DNA of 64,000 nt from Rhizobium hidalgonense. GTDB lineage: Bacteria; Pseudomonadota; Alphaproteobacteria; Rhizobiales; Rhizobiaceae. The position numbers and the translations under genes are program-made. Of the stretch, positions 35,077 to 43,719 are shown in pieces (positions within the stretch are counted from its first letter, which is position 1; every line of letters starts with the position of its first letter). The notes beneath the pieces were generated by a model. The model saw only the letters and a program-made list of their open reading frames with translations. It was not told the DNA's origin and made no database searches. The stretch lies in contig NZ_LODW01000070.1 of the NCBI RefSeq assembly GCF_002914525.1, forward strand, positions 248,001-312,000. The letters are read 5' to 3'.

Positions 35077-36276
35077 TTGAACACACTGGATTTTGACAAG
35101 CAGCCGGAAGAGACCCGTGTCGTCGTCGCCATGTCGGGCGGCGTCGATTCATCTGTCGTCGCCGGCCTTCTCAAACAGCAGGGTTACGATGTGCTCGGCA
35201 TCACGCTGCAGTTGTACGACCATGGGGCTGCCGTTCACCGTGCAGGCTCTTGTTGCGCCGGCCAGGATATCGACGATGCGCGCCGCGTCTGCGAAACACT
35301 CGGCATTCCGCACTACGTTCTGGACTACGAGAAGCGCTTTCGCGAGACGGTGATCAATCCCTTCGCCGAAAGCTATGTGGCCGGCGAAACGCCGATCCCT
35401 TGTGTGTCCTGTAACCAGACCGTCAAGTTTGCCGATCTGCTGGCGACCGCCAAGGAGCTTGGCGCCGATGCGCTGGCGACCGGCCACTATATCCGCTCGC
35501 GGCCGAACCCGTCGCCGGAGCATCCCGGCCGCCGCGCGCTTTACCGGCCGGCCGATGCCGATCGCGACCAAAGCTATTTCCTGTTCGCCACGACGCAGGA
35601 ACAGATCGATTATCTCCGCTTTCCCTTGGGCGGTCTGCCGAAGGCCGAGACGCGCAGACTTGCCGAAGAGATGGGCCTCGTCGTCGCCAAGAAGGCCGAC
35701 AGCCAGGACATCTGCTTCGTGCCGCAGGGCAAATATTCCGACGTCATCACCAAGCTGAAGCCGAATGCGGCGCTCGCCGGCGAGATCGTCCATCTCGACG
35801 GCCGGGTGCTCGGCACCCATGAAGGCATTCTGCATTTCACGATCGGCCAGCGCCGCGGCATCGGTATTGCCACCGGCGAGCCGCTCTATGTCGTCTTTCT
35901 CGATGCCCGCTCGCGCCGCGTCATCGTCGGCCCGAAAGAAGCGCTGGAAACGCACCGCGTCTACCTGCGTGATGTCAACTGGCTGGGCGACGAGACGCTG
36001 GCGGAAGCCGCCTCCGGCAAAGGCTTTGCCTGCTACGCCAAGGTCCGCTCGACACGGGCGCCGGCGCCCGCCGTGCTGCACGTCGATGCCACCGGCACCT
36101 ATGTCGACCTTACGGTTGGCGAGGCGGGTATCGCCCCCGGTCAGGCCTGCGCGCTTTATTCGGCACCCGGCGACAACGCCCGCGTCTTCGGCGGCGGCTT
36201 CATCGAGCGTTCGGAGCGGGAACCTTCAGCCGAAGCCTCGTTGAAGGCTCTTTTGTCCAGCCCCGTCGCCGCCTGA
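35077..36276 (+). CDS. mnmA: tRNA-specific 2-thiouridylase MnmA
   Basis: 399 residues if started at TTG 35077 (MNTLDFDKQPEET, the usual rhizobial N-terminus); another TTG four codons upstream is possible and no ATG is available. PP-loop SGGVDS at residues 20-25, catalytic cysteines in the CVSC segment near 110 and the conserved DSQDICFVP near 208. Makes the s2U34 of tRNA Lys, Glu and Gln. Last chromosomal gene before the integrated element. Confidence 0.95.
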   Translation: MNTLDFDKQPEETRVVVAMSGGVDSSVVAGLLKQQGYDVLGITLQLYDHGAAVHRAGSCCAGQDIDDARRVCETLGIPHYVLDYEKRFRETVINPFAESYVAGETPIPCVSCNQTVKFADLLATAKELGADALATGHYIRSRPNPSPEHPGRRALYRPADADRDQSYFLFATTQEQIDYLRFPLGGLPKAETRRLAEEMGLVVAKKADSQDICFVPQGKYSDVITKLKPNAALAGEIVHLDGRVLGTHEGILHFTIGQRRGIGIATGEPLYVVFLDARSRRVIVGPKEALETHRVYLRDVNWLGDETLAEAASGKGFACYAKVRSTRAPAPAVLHVDATGTYVDLTVGEAGIAPGQACALYSAPGDNARVFGGGFIERSEREPSAEASLKALLSSPVAA

Positions 36277-36411
36277 AATCAACAGGAGAGGGCAGGCATC
36301 AAAGCCCAGCGTTTTTCTCCATCATGCGCTTGACACAAAGCCGAGGCGCACCTTATAAGCCGCTCATCCCACGGGCCGGCACGCTTCGCGAGCAGGCATC
36401 GTTTGACCAGT

Positions 36412-36488
36412 GGCGGAGTAGCTCAGTAGGTCAGAGCAGAGGAATCATAATCCTTGTGTCGGGGGTTCAAATCCCTCCTCCGCTACCA
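36412..36488 (+). tRNA. tRNA-Met (CAT anticodon)
   Basis: 77 bases with encoded CCA. The acceptor stem GGCGGAG pairs with CTCCGCT minus the discriminator, D arm GCTC/GAGC, anticodon stem GAGGA/TCCTT with anticodon CAT at 36446-36448, and T arm GGGGG-TTCAAAT-CCCTC. Elongator Met is the likely identity; a C34-modified tRNA-Ile2 read by TilS cannot be excluded from the anticodon alone. Its last 51 bases are repeated at 47644-47694 and form the attachment site of the adjacent element. Confidence 0.95.
36438..36488 (+). repeat. Left attachment repeat (attL) in the tRNA gene
   Basis: 51 bases from the 5' side of the anticodon stem to the 3' CCA, identical to 47644-47694 in direct orientation. The flanking bases differ on both sides. 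Tyrosine integrases commonly recombine in the anticodon or T arm. Confidence 0.95.
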
Positions 36489-36628
36489 GTCAACTAGCAG
36501 TAAAATCAACGGCTTATCGGCAAGACTGCCCGCCTTGATGGTTGACTTTATGCCGCGCAACCTACGACAAATTTCCATTTATTTTCAATCGCCGCAATCG
36601 GGTGGCGGCAGCTCCGCGCGACACGAGT

Positions 36629-36638
36629 GCGACATGGA
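36629..36638 (+). promoter_or_regulatory. Candidate integrase arm-type site, left end
   Basis: GCGACATGGA occurs once here, about 140 bases inside attL, and twice at the right end (47592-47601 and 47603-47612). Short repeats inside both ends are typical of arm sites bound by the N-terminal domain of tyrosine integrases. Confidence 0.4.
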
Positions 36639-36673
36639 TTGCAGCCATGCGCAAATAGCCATGTCAATCGGCT

Positions 36674-36991
36674 TCACACCTTCGATTTCCGCCAGCCGGC
36701 CGCCCAAGCTTCAAATTCCGAGCAGAACCACCGTTCGCCATATCGGGGGCTAATTGTCGTCTGGGCATAGTATCTCTGCCCCGGCACGTGGAAAATGCGC
36801 TCGCCCGTTTCAATGCTGATATTGCCCTTGATCTTGCACGACGGTCCGGTGCCGCCAGAAGCGTTCCACGAAGCCAGCAAATCGCTAACGGTCATGCAGC
36901 CGGCTGCACCGAACGCGATCGCACCGATCACCAAGCCCGGAAACTTGAGAAGCACCGATCGCTTCTGCGAATTGCGATAACTGTTACGCAT
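36674..36991 (-). CDS. Small membrane-anchored protein with a sunset-type domain
   Basis: 105 residues from ATG 36991. A hydrophobic stretch (FPGLVIGAIAFGAAGC, residues about 17-32) could be a membrane anchor or lipobox. The C-terminal half, from CKIKGNISIETGERIFHVPG to GERWFCSEFEAWAAGWR, is the short two-cysteine module found at the end of rhizobial nuclease-like secreted proteins. The nuclease part is absent. The longer open frame upstream includes a tRNA-like relic and is rejected. Role in the element unknown; could be cargo. Confidence 0.7.
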   Translation of the reverse strand: MRNSYRNSQKRSVLLKFPGLVIGAIAFGAAGCMTVSDLLASWNASGGTGPSCKIKGNISIETGERIFHVPGQRYYAQTTISPRYGERWFCSEFEAWAAGWRKSKV

Positions 36992-37150
36992 GCCCCATCC
37001 CGCCAGTTCGCGCGAAAATCGTAACCGCGGTGGCGCCTTGGGAACATCTATCAAAAAGGGGTAGTCTCGCGCCCTTTCAAACCTGCGGGGCTTTGCCGAA
37101 ATTTCGAAACCTGTCACGCCGTAACCAAACCGTCGTGCGGGAAGGGTATC

Positions 37151-37167
37151 GTGGGTTCGAATCCCGC
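37151..37167 (+). other. tRNA T-arm-like relic
   Basis: GTGGG-TTCGAAT-CCCGC folds as a T arm, but no matching acceptor or D and anticodon arms are found within 100 bases upstream. It lies inside the element, 0.66 kb from attL. It may be a remnant of an earlier tRNA-targeted integration. Confidence 0.4.
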
Positions 37168-37252
37168 CAGCCCTCGACCCCGGTTGCCCCGCTTGACGGC
37201 GGCTTTGCTTAGAGGCAGCTTCCACCAACAGTGGCATCAGGAGGGGGATTCC

Positions 37253-37753
37253 ATGACGAGCCCAGCTTCAAACGGACCCAGATCGCATAGAGGATCGTTT
37301 TCAGTACCGTCAGCATTGCTACAGATGGCCCTGACGAGAGCCATTGTTCTCGCCGCCTGCTTTTCATCCTTTGTCACTGCGACGTTCGGTGCAGAGTTGC
37401 AGAGAAGCTGCATAGAACCGCCTGCGACTGTCATCGAGATGACCGGCATTAACACCAAACATGCACGCGCCACGGCAAAATTCACGGGGCCAGATATCAT
37501 CAAGGCATGCCATGAAGGCTATGTGGGCCAAGGAAGCTATGGATCGCCTGAAGAATGCATTCGTCAGACGAAAGCGGACCTTCTCGGCGACACGATTCAC
37601 GCAGAAGCAAATTGCAGTACGGGCACGATGAAATTGGGGCAAATGTCCTTCAAGATGCCCATTGAAAACAATTGTGCCTCAGGCGGCATACTTGCGGCGC
37701 CAGCTTTCAAAATGCTCTGCCCAAGCTATAGGGGCAAAGTTGTGAACGAATGA
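37253..37753 (+). CDS. Secreted hypothetical protein
   Basis: 166 residues from ATG 37253, preceded by an AGGAGGGGG run. A long N-region leads to a hydrophobic core (LTRAIVLAACFSSFVTATFG) with probable cleavage before AELQRS. The mature part has six cysteines and a pattern suggesting a small disulfide-bonded periplasmic protein. I do not recognise the family. It precedes the STAS/ATPase cassette by 211 bases on the same strand and may be separate cargo. Confidence 0.65.
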   Translation: MTSPASNGPRSHRGSFSVPSALLQMALTRAIVLAACFSSFVTATFGAELQRSCIEPPATVIEMTGINTKHARATAKFTGPDIIKACHEGYVGQGSYGSPEECIRQTKADLLGDTIHAEANCSTGTMKLGQMSFKMPIENNCASGGILAAPAFKMLCPSYRGKVVNE

Positions 37754-37964
37754 GCGCGCAAATTTTTGCACTATGCCGCACTAATCGCGACCGATTGACC
37801 AGGTATCCAGCCCCCGCGATGGCCCCGCTCTATGAGGCGCTCTTCCACGGAAAACGAACGATCATTCAACTAGGAAGATTTCCAGTCGTTTCATCGCGCA
37901 GTGAAGCAAGTTGACTTTTCATTCGCGTTGTAGTTGAAGACCGCGCGAGGCCTAAAGGATCGAC

Positions 37965-39125
37965 GTGCGGAAGCTAACCGAACAACAACGAGAATACTTG
38001 AAGAAGCATGCTCAGCGCCTGCATCGTCGCGACCTTGCATTTAAGGAATGGCAAAAGGAGCGACGCAAGGCACCAGGAATGAAGTCGGTACTTGCCTATC
38101 AGGACGGCCGGCACATTCGGGCAAATGCCATATCCTCCATCCCCCTACCAGAAGTGTTTTGCCTCGATGAGAATACCCGCGGCACCCTGCAATTCCTCGA
38201 CAGTGTATGGGATGTAATTCTTCAGCGCAGCCCTCGGAGACCATTCGTTCGCAAAAGCAAATCTGCGCCCCCTGTTGTAAAGCGCTATTTGGACTTGACT
38301 ACGGTAAGACAGATCAGCCCGTCGGCGGCCCTCGTCCTCGCCTCGCTGTTCCAGCGCGCGAAACACGTCAACGGCCACAAACTATCGACGATTGATGAAC
38401 ACATGTGGGATCCCTTTGTGGCCGTCGTATTGCGAGCCGTCGGTTTCCATGAACTCTTGGAAATGCGACCCCTGCGGAGTTGGGACATCGATAGCTCTGG
38501 CCTTAAGATATTGAAGTTTCAGTCGGGGCGTGAGGCAGCTGGAGAGCCGCCTGGCAGACTGCTGGAAGCGCTCGCCGAATTACTACCTCCCGACCAAAAG
38601 GAGAACTTGTTAATAGCTCAGCCTTATGGTGGTATGTTTGAAGCGATCCTCAATTCAAACAATTGGGCGTACCCTGAAGATCATGTATGGGACTTCCCGG
38701 TGCTCCCGAATTGGTGGATTACCGGAGCCGTCGACACGAAATCGAACGAAGTGACCGTATGCGCTTTCGATCAGGGGGTGACAATTCCCGTCAGCCTCCC
38801 CAGATGGACACACTGGAGTCCATTTGAACTGCGTGGAAAGCGACTAATCGAGCGGTTAAAGCTATCGAAGCCGATCGACGATCCATCGAACGATGGAATT
38901 GCAATTCAGTTGGCAATGAAAATTGCGCGTACAAGCTCGAATCTACCACAGCACGGCAAAGGCCTGCATACCATGGTGGAAGTGGTGGAGAGAGCTCAAC
39001 GCGGCCGGTTACGGATCTTAAGTCGCAATGGCGAATTTATATGGGAGACTGGACAGAAGCCGCGAAGCCGTACCCACGACCACCCTCTAAGAGGAACATT
39101 GGTGGAATGGCAGCTTCAGCTTTAG
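37965..39125 (+). CDS. STAS-GHKL ATPase fusion protein (first gene of a three-gene cassette)
   Basis: 386 residues from GTG 37965 (AAAGGA ahead). Three parts: a basic helical N-terminus (1-60); a STAS-like domain (about 107-168, YLDLTTVRQISPSAALVLAS); and a C-terminal GHKL/HATPase module with an N-box-like YGGMFEAILNSNNWAY (221-236), a D-Q-G G1 motif (269-271), a GKGL G2 loop (331-334) and the final RGTLVEWQL strand. STAS and GHKL domains usually sit on separate proteins in partner-switching systems (anti-anti-sigma and anti-sigma kinase); here they are fused. The next gene encodes a second STAS-like protein. Function unknown; defence or stress signalling is inference. Confidence 0.7.
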   Translation: MRKLTEQQREYLKKHAQRLHRRDLAFKEWQKERRKAPGMKSVLAYQDGRHIRANAISSIPLPEVFCLDENTRGTLQFLDSVWDVILQRSPRRPFVRKSKSAPPVVKRYLDLTTVRQISPSAALVLASLFQRAKHVNGHKLSTIDEHMWDPFVAVVLRAVGFHELLEMRPLRSWDIDSSGLKILKFQSGREAAGEPPGRLLEALAELLPPDQKENLLIAQPYGGMFEAILNSNNWAYPEDHVWDFPVLPNWWITGAVDTKSNEVTVCAFDQGVTIPVSLPRWTHWSPFELRGKRLIERLKLSKPIDDPSNDGIAIQLAMKIARTSSNLPQHGKGLHTMVEVVERAQRGRLRILSRNGEFIWETGQKPRSRTHDHPLRGTLVEWQLQL

Positions 39126-39133
39126 GAAGAACC

Positions 39134-39484
39134 ATGGAAAATCAGATTGTAGTTGCCACAGACTTCACAAGGTACCCTGGGCCAAGATATCGAAAATCCG
39201 GCCCTTTTAGCGGGCAGCAGTTTCGCGAGGACGTATTGGCCCCCCGCTTGAAGCAGGCTATCGAATCTGGAACGGTGCTGGTCGTAATCCTGGACGACGT
39301 CGCGGGGTATGGATCATCGTTCCTCGATGAATCGTTTGCAGGTTTAGTCCGTGCGGGCTTCAGCCAAGAAGAACTGGATAAACATCTTCGTATTGAAGCG
39401 CACACCGCCCGGTTTCGCCATCACGCGGTGCGCGCACGCGAATACATCGCTGAGCAATCGGCACGAACCCCAACGGCCCACTGA
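39134..39484 (+). CDS. STAS-like (DUF4325-type) protein (second gene of the cassette)
   Basis: 116 residues from ATG 39134 (GGAAG ahead), 8 bases after the ATPase stop; the longer overlapping frame is rejected. FSGQQFREDVLAPRL, then a strand VLVVILDDVAGYGSSFLDESFAGLVR, match the DUF4325 pattern, in which the conserved region resembles a STAS fold. Such proteins recur next to GHKL ATPases, consistent with a regulated pair. No catalytic residues expected; likely a protein-protein switch. Confidence 0.75.
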   Translation: MENQIVVATDFTRYPGPRYRKSGPFSGQQFREDVLAPRLKQAIESGTVLVVILDDVAGYGSSFLDESFAGLVRAGFSQEELDKHLRIEAHTARFRHHAVRAREYIAEQSARTPTAH

Positions 39485-39487
39485 CGC

Positions 39488-39997
39488 ATGTTGTTGCTGT
39501 CGGGACTATTGGGGGCCTTCCTTGGCGCAATGATGACCTTCGGGTTCAACATGTGGAAATTTCATCGCGACGAGCGAAACGCGCGATGTGATGAATTGTG
39601 TAAAGCGATTTGGGACGCTGGAATTTTGGCCTCAGACTACTGGTCAAAAAAGTTTGATGATTCAAACACGCAGGCCGTCCAGGAAGCTCGGATCGTCGCC
39701 GCGCAAACTTTGATGGATGGTCTCTATGCAGACTTTGATGAATATCTTTCGTCAAAGACGAAAGATCTGGACGGTCATTTCTCCGATCTGCTCGATAAGC
39801 TTTCAGGTGGTCAATTTACAGAGGAAGATCGTCCAATTGATTTAGCGAGGGCGGCAATGGCGCCCCGTGTTGCTGGAGTGACCATCGTAGCGCTACGCAG
39901 ATTGTATCGAGAGAGCATCCCCTTCCATGGTTTAGGCAAAGCAATCCGCGAAAACCGCCGCCGCGTTTTAGATATGCCCATCCCTCGCCCGCGCTGA
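39488..39997 (+). CDS. Membrane-anchored helical protein (third gene of the cassette)
   Basis: 169 residues, starting 3 bases after the STAS-like gene stop. A single N-terminal membrane helix (LLSGLLGAFLGAMMTFGFNM, residues about 4-23) is followed by a soluble, charged helical region facing the cytoplasm by the positive-inside rule. No known domain recognised. As the only membrane protein of the cassette it is the natural effector or anchor, for example a membrane-damaging effector released by the STAS/ATPase pair; that is speculation. Confidence 0.68.
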   Translation: MLLLSGLLGAFLGAMMTFGFNMWKFHRDERNARCDELCKAIWDAGILASDYWSKKFDDSNTQAVQEARIVAAQTLMDGLYADFDEYLSSKTKDLDGHFSDLLDKLSGGQFTEEDRPIDLARAAMAPRVAGVTIVALRRLYRESIPFHGLGKAIRENRRRVLDMPIPRPR

Positions 39998-40115
39998 GTG
40001 TCACAGGGCCTCGCCCTCCCGTCGCTAGTTCGATGTCTCCTTTGCGCTTGCTGCATCCTCGCCGTCAGCCTGATTCAGTAGGGGAACGCAAGGCAGCCGC
40101 CAGTCGTAGGTTCAG

Positions 40116-40334
40116 TCACTGGAGAGGATCGGGAACGACTTCGATCCTCATTGGCCTGCCATAGATCCGGCTCGCCTCCTCGGCTCCCAAGGCAAGAGCC
40201 GTTTCGAGCGTGATACCTAAGCGGGTGCAAAGTTCGTCAATCGATATGTTTTTGCCCTGCGCCTGCTCCTCGGCGATCTTTGCACCTTCGGCCATGATTT
40301 CGTCGTCGGTCAGACACGAGTAATGTTCTGACAT
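40116..40334 (-). CDS. Small hypothetical protein downstream of the capsid gene
   Basis: 72 residues, ATG at 40334, 29 bases after the capsid gene stop and on the same strand. The central stretch ISIDELCTRLGITLETAL looks like a helix-turn-helix, though too short for certainty. Possibly a small regulator or structural accessory of the phage-like operon. Not recognised. Confidence 0.6.
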   Translation of the reverse strand: MSEHYSCLTDDEIMAEGAKIAEEQAQGKNISIDELCTRLGITLETALALGAEEASRIYGRPMRIEVVPDPLQ

Positions 40335-40363
40335 ATCCGGTCCTCTTGGTTGATCCAGGCCTT

Positions 40364-42346
40364 CTATTCGCCCTCGTTGAGATAGGCGCCGCGCCAGCCG
40401 GTGATGCCACAGCCGAAATCCAGAATTGCCCGGAATTCGGTCCCGAGCGTGTTCCAGCCTTCGCGCGTTTCCAGTTTCGGCTGCTGGACACCGTTAAGGT
40501 AGGCAATCTCAAGGATAGGCGCCTGGTCGGGAGATGCGAAGAGCCGCCAGGCGGCATCCTCAAGGCGAGGCTCTACCAGCAGCGAGAGTTTCCCGGAGAA
40601 GGGGTTGACCTCTTCGGTTGCCGAGGGCGTGATCGCGGCGATAATTTGCTCGCCCGTTGTTTCATTATCAGAGCCGACGATGAGGAACTGCGGCTTCAGC
40701 GAAAGCGGCGTCTCGTTGTCGAGCCCCTTCTGATCGCGCATCGCCTTGCGGCCAGCGCTGACGCTGCTGATCGTCAGGGCGGATGGCGTAACCGCTTTGT
40801 TTCCACGTGCATTTGCGAAGAGCGTGACGTCGTCGTCGAGCAGTGGTCCGAGGCCGTTATTGTCGAGCAGAAGGTCGGCAATCAAATCCGCCTCGGTCTG
40901 CGCGGCGGCTTGGCCGAATGCCCGGAGCGTGTCTGAGAAAGCGTCAAGATCATCGTTGATCAGGGCTTCCCGTGAGATGCCGAACATTTTCGCATATGTT
41001 TTGACGCGGTAGGTTTCTTTCGCCTCCGAACGCGTGCCGTAAGTGATTTCGGCGCCTTCAAGCACCTCTTCTAGCTTCGGCATTTCCGACATGCGGCCGA
41101 TGGTCATAGCCTTGAAATTCGCGGCGTTGCGGAGGCGTGCCAATTGCTTCAGCGGCGTTTCGGCGGCGCGATAGGCATCGAGCAGGAAACGGTTCGCGGC
41201 GTTGCCCGTGACGAAAGGAAAATCCGACGTGCTGTGCGTCGCCCCGCTGCTCATGATCTGCGTCGCAAGCCGATCGCGATTTCGCGAAATGACCCGCTCG
41301 CCACGCGCCTCCAACAGGGCGGCGCCCATGTCGAGCAGGCTGCGGCCCTGCCATTCCGAGGCGCGGCCCTGCGCCGGCTTACCGGCAATCCGCGCATAGA
41401 GCGCATCCTCGATATCGCGGGCGACCATCACCGAGCAGTTGCTGTCCGCCATGGGATTGTGCGATACGCGGCCCCCCATCGGATCTTGATCCGCCAGATG
41501 ATTGATAATCATCCTCTGCGCTTTGGCTAAGTCGCCCTTCGCGTCGAGCACGATGTTGTTTGCCTCCGCAAGCGTCATCTTCGCGATGGTGCAGAGTTGG
41601 TAGATGCGGGAATTGACGTCTTGCACCTTGGCGGTCGCTTGGTCGTCCGCCGGAGCCACGTTCGGTTCGGTCATGGTCACTTCCTTTCGTTTATGCGGAG
41701 CGGGCGCAACGGCCACCATGGGAAGACCCATTGCCTTCCGCTCTGTCGCCAGCTTCTTCAGACGATCCGGCGCTTTGGCGTACGTGCGATAGTCGAAGGC
41801 CGCATCAGCCCTCGATGCGGTCGGTGCATGCTCGGAAACCGAGGTGGCGAAGCCATTGGCCAGCGCGTCCTGCGGCGCCATCCAGGTTTCATCCTTCATC
41901 ATCTGTCGGATTTCTTTCTCGGAAAGACCGGTGCGCTCGGCATAGACTTGCGCAAACACGCCGGTCATCGTTTCGAGAACGCCGGCGGTGCGCCGGTGAT
42001 CGTCGGCAGGGCCGAGGGTCATTCCGGACGGTTCATGGATCATCAACAGGGTGCCGAGCGGCATTTCGATTTCGTCGCCAGCCATGGCGATCAACGAAGC
42101 GGCAGACGCGGCGATCGCGTCGATCTTGACGATCACCCTCCCGTCGTGGCGCTTCAGAGCGTTGTGGATCGCCGAGCCCTCCATGGCGATGCCGCCGCCG
42201 GAGTTGAGACGAACGACGATGTCGTCGGAAAGCTCGGCCAAAGCCTCGATCACCTGGGAGCTGGTGAAGCCGCTTTCATCCCAGAAATCCGTGAAGCCAA
42301 CCGGCCCGTAAAGCATCAGCTCGCCGTCTACGATCAGTTTTGACAT
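40364..42346 (-). CDS. Prohead protease/major capsid protein fusion
   Basis: 660 residues from ATG 42346. Residues 1-180 are a ClpP-like prohead protease: the Ser nucleophile lies in the AASAAS segment (S81 or S84), His is H104 in LLMIHEPSG, and LSEKEIRQMMKDETWM closes the domain. A linker (about 190-330) resembles a scaffold. Residues about 340-660 are a Mu-gpT/HK97-type capsid protein with NPFSGKLSLLVEPRL and the terminal GWRGAYLNEGE. Such fusions occur in phages of alphaproteobacteria. In this element it is the only virion gene, so capsid formation without terminase or portal would need a helper. Confidence 0.9.
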   Translation of the reverse strand: MSKLIVDGELMLYGPVGFTDFWDESGFTSSQVIEALAELSDDIVVRLNSGGGIAMEGSAIHNALKRHDGRVIVKIDAIAASAASLIAMAGDEIEMPLGTLLMIHEPSGMTLGPADDHRRTAGVLETMTGVFAQVYAERTGLSEKEIRQMMKDETWMAPQDALANGFATSVSEHAPTASRADAAFDYRTYAKAPDRLKKLATERKAMGLPMVAVAPAPHKRKEVTMTEPNVAPADDQATAKVQDVNSRIYQLCTIAKMTLAEANNIVLDAKGDLAKAQRMIINHLADQDPMGGRVSHNPMADSNCSVMVARDIEDALYARIAGKPAQGRASEWQGRSLLDMGAALLEARGERVISRNRDRLATQIMSSGATHSTSDFPFVTGNAANRFLLDAYRAAETPLKQLARLRNAANFKAMTIGRMSEMPKLEEVLEGAEITYGTRSEAKETYRVKTYAKMFGISREALINDDLDAFSDTLRAFGQAAAQTEADLIADLLLDNNGLGPLLDDDVTLFANARGNKAVTPSALTISSVSAGRKAMRDQKGLDNETPLSLKPQFLIVGSDNETTGEQIIAAITPSATEEVNPFSGKLSLLVEPRLEDAAWRLFASPDQAPILEIAYLNGVQQPKLETREGWNTLGTEFRAILDFGCGITGWRGAYLNEGE

Positions 42347-42401
42347 GCTTGCCTCAATTCGTTTGCTTGAGGATTTCGCGAAACCGTGGTCACGAAAAGC
42401 C

Positions 42402-42836
42402 CTATCTCGTAACCAGGATTTTCCTGATCCGCTCGGCAGAAAGCGCATGATCGACGCGGGTCAAGATGAGCCAAAGCGCCGCATGCAAGTCGCTGGCTTT
42501 GTATGGACATGTTTGCTCCGCCCGATCGGTGCGCCAGGCGGAAGCCGAATAGCGTCTCAGGGCTATCGCCAGCGCGTCGGCCTGCTGCTTCGGTTTCAGT
42601 GCGGGGAAGAAATTCGCTGCGGCTTCCCGAATGCCGGCGTTGCGTGCCTCAGCCAGCGACACCGCGCGCCAACCGCGTTTGCCGGGCGGCGCTTTGAGGT
42701 CGAGCGCTGCGGCGACGTCATGTGTTTCGCCCGACACGAACCGGTTGAGGCGGGTCATCATGCTGCGCGCCCAAGGCTCCGGCACCCGATCAAGGTGCTC
42801 CGCGAGGTTGATTAGGTCGTCTAATGGGGTCGACAT
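42402..42836 (-). CDS. Hypothetical phage-operon protein
   Basis: 144 residues from ATG 42836, which has GGAGGAAAG close ahead; the longer frame upstream is rejected. Predicted helical and basic, no membrane segment. The AARNAGIREAAANFFP-like middle and ALWLILTRVDHALSAERIRKI end give no recognisable domain. Co-directional with the capsid gene 55 bases downstream; may be a replication or packaging accessory protein. Confidence 0.65.
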   Translation of the reverse strand: MSTPLDDLINLAEHLDRVPEPWARSMMTRLNRFVSGETHDVAAALDLKAPPGKRGWRAVSLAEARNAGIREAAANFFPALKPKQQADALAIALRRYSASAWRTDRAEQTCPYKASDLHAALWLILTRVDHALSAERIRKILVTR

Positions 42837-42978
42837 CTTTCCTCCAACAACAATCATCATGATAGTGCGTAGTTTAGTGTTCGCGCACATGGTCAAGGCG
42901 ACTGCGCTGCCGCCCCTCCCGCTTACCGTTTTCGTCCCGGAAGGACCCGTGGCATGGGTGAACGATGCGCCAGCGTCG

Positions 42979-43719
42979 TCATCGATGTTCATAGTCTTCC
43001 CTGCCGCTGGCTCCGGGCAATTTCCCCGATGGTTTTATTTGTCCATTGCCCATCGCAACCCTGCTTTCGCGTCCTCGAGTCGGATTGCTTGAAGTCTTCG
43101 GGGTAAGGGCGTCCACAAAGACGAGGCAATGGCTTTTCACCTCTATGCCCGCTGAGAGGACTCGCTCCATCAATGGAGGGATGCTTTCGACGGTTTGGAT
43201 ATCGGTTTCGTGGTCGATGAGATCGAGCGTCTGGCGCAGCGCCGTCGTCATGTCCGTCAGTCTTGATGTTGCCGCCAACAAGCCGCCGTCTTCGTAGATC
43301 GCCAGCGCAGTAACAACCGGATCAAATTGCTTCCGGCAGTAGCGACAATCAGCCAACTCCGCTTCAAGCGCTATGATTGCCGCCTCGATGTCGTCCAGCC
43401 TTTCAGCAAGCGTCGGCTTGCGATCAATAAGCTCGACCGCTGCCTGGATTGTCAAAAGCGCAACGTCTGCGCTTTTCGACTCGATCAATTCCCGATGCTT
43501 GGCAAGGCGCATGTAGAGCTGTGCAGTGCGCTTCGGAACCGCGCAATTGTCGGCGAGCCAGGGCAGCCATTGGCCATGCGCAACAAGGCTCTTCGCCTCC
43601 ATCAGCATTTCGCCCGCCGCCAAGGCATGCGAGAGTGATTGCCGCATTGCGGCGAGGCATTCGTCATGCTCGGTCTTGATGCTCGCTGCAAGAACCGGCA
43701 ACCGGTTGCTCTCGCTCAT
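42979..43719 (-). CDS. DUF3102-like protein
   Basis: 246 residues. The N-terminal 90 residues (LSHALAAGEMLMEAKSLVAHG, then WLPWLADNCAVPKRTAQLYM) are the DUF3102 pattern: a helical domain with a winged-helix-like turn, common on plasmids and phages and thought to bind DNA. A coiled stretch and a CRYCRK pair near residue 130 follow. The start overlaps the stop of the gene upstream by 4 bases (ATGA). Probably a regulatory or replication factor of the element. Confidence 0.8.
   Translation of the reverse strand: MSESNRLPVLAASIKTEHDECLAAMRQSLSHALAAGEMLMEAKSLVAHGQWLPWLADNCAVPKRTAQLYMRLAKHRELIESKSADVALLTIQAAVELIDRKPTLAERLDDIEAAIIALEAELADCRYCRKQFDPVVTALAIYEDGGLLAATSRLTDMTTALRQTLDLIDHETDIQTVESIPPLMERVLSAGIEVKSHCLVFVDALTPKTSSNPTRGRESRVAMGNGQIKPSGKLPGASGREDYEHR

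Noticed and set aside
36992..37237. N-terminal extension of the sunset-domain protein containing GGIRTHDT
   Set aside because: That string is the familiar mistranslation of a tRNA T arm; the frame crosses the relic at 37151-37167, and an internal ATG gives a complete protein.
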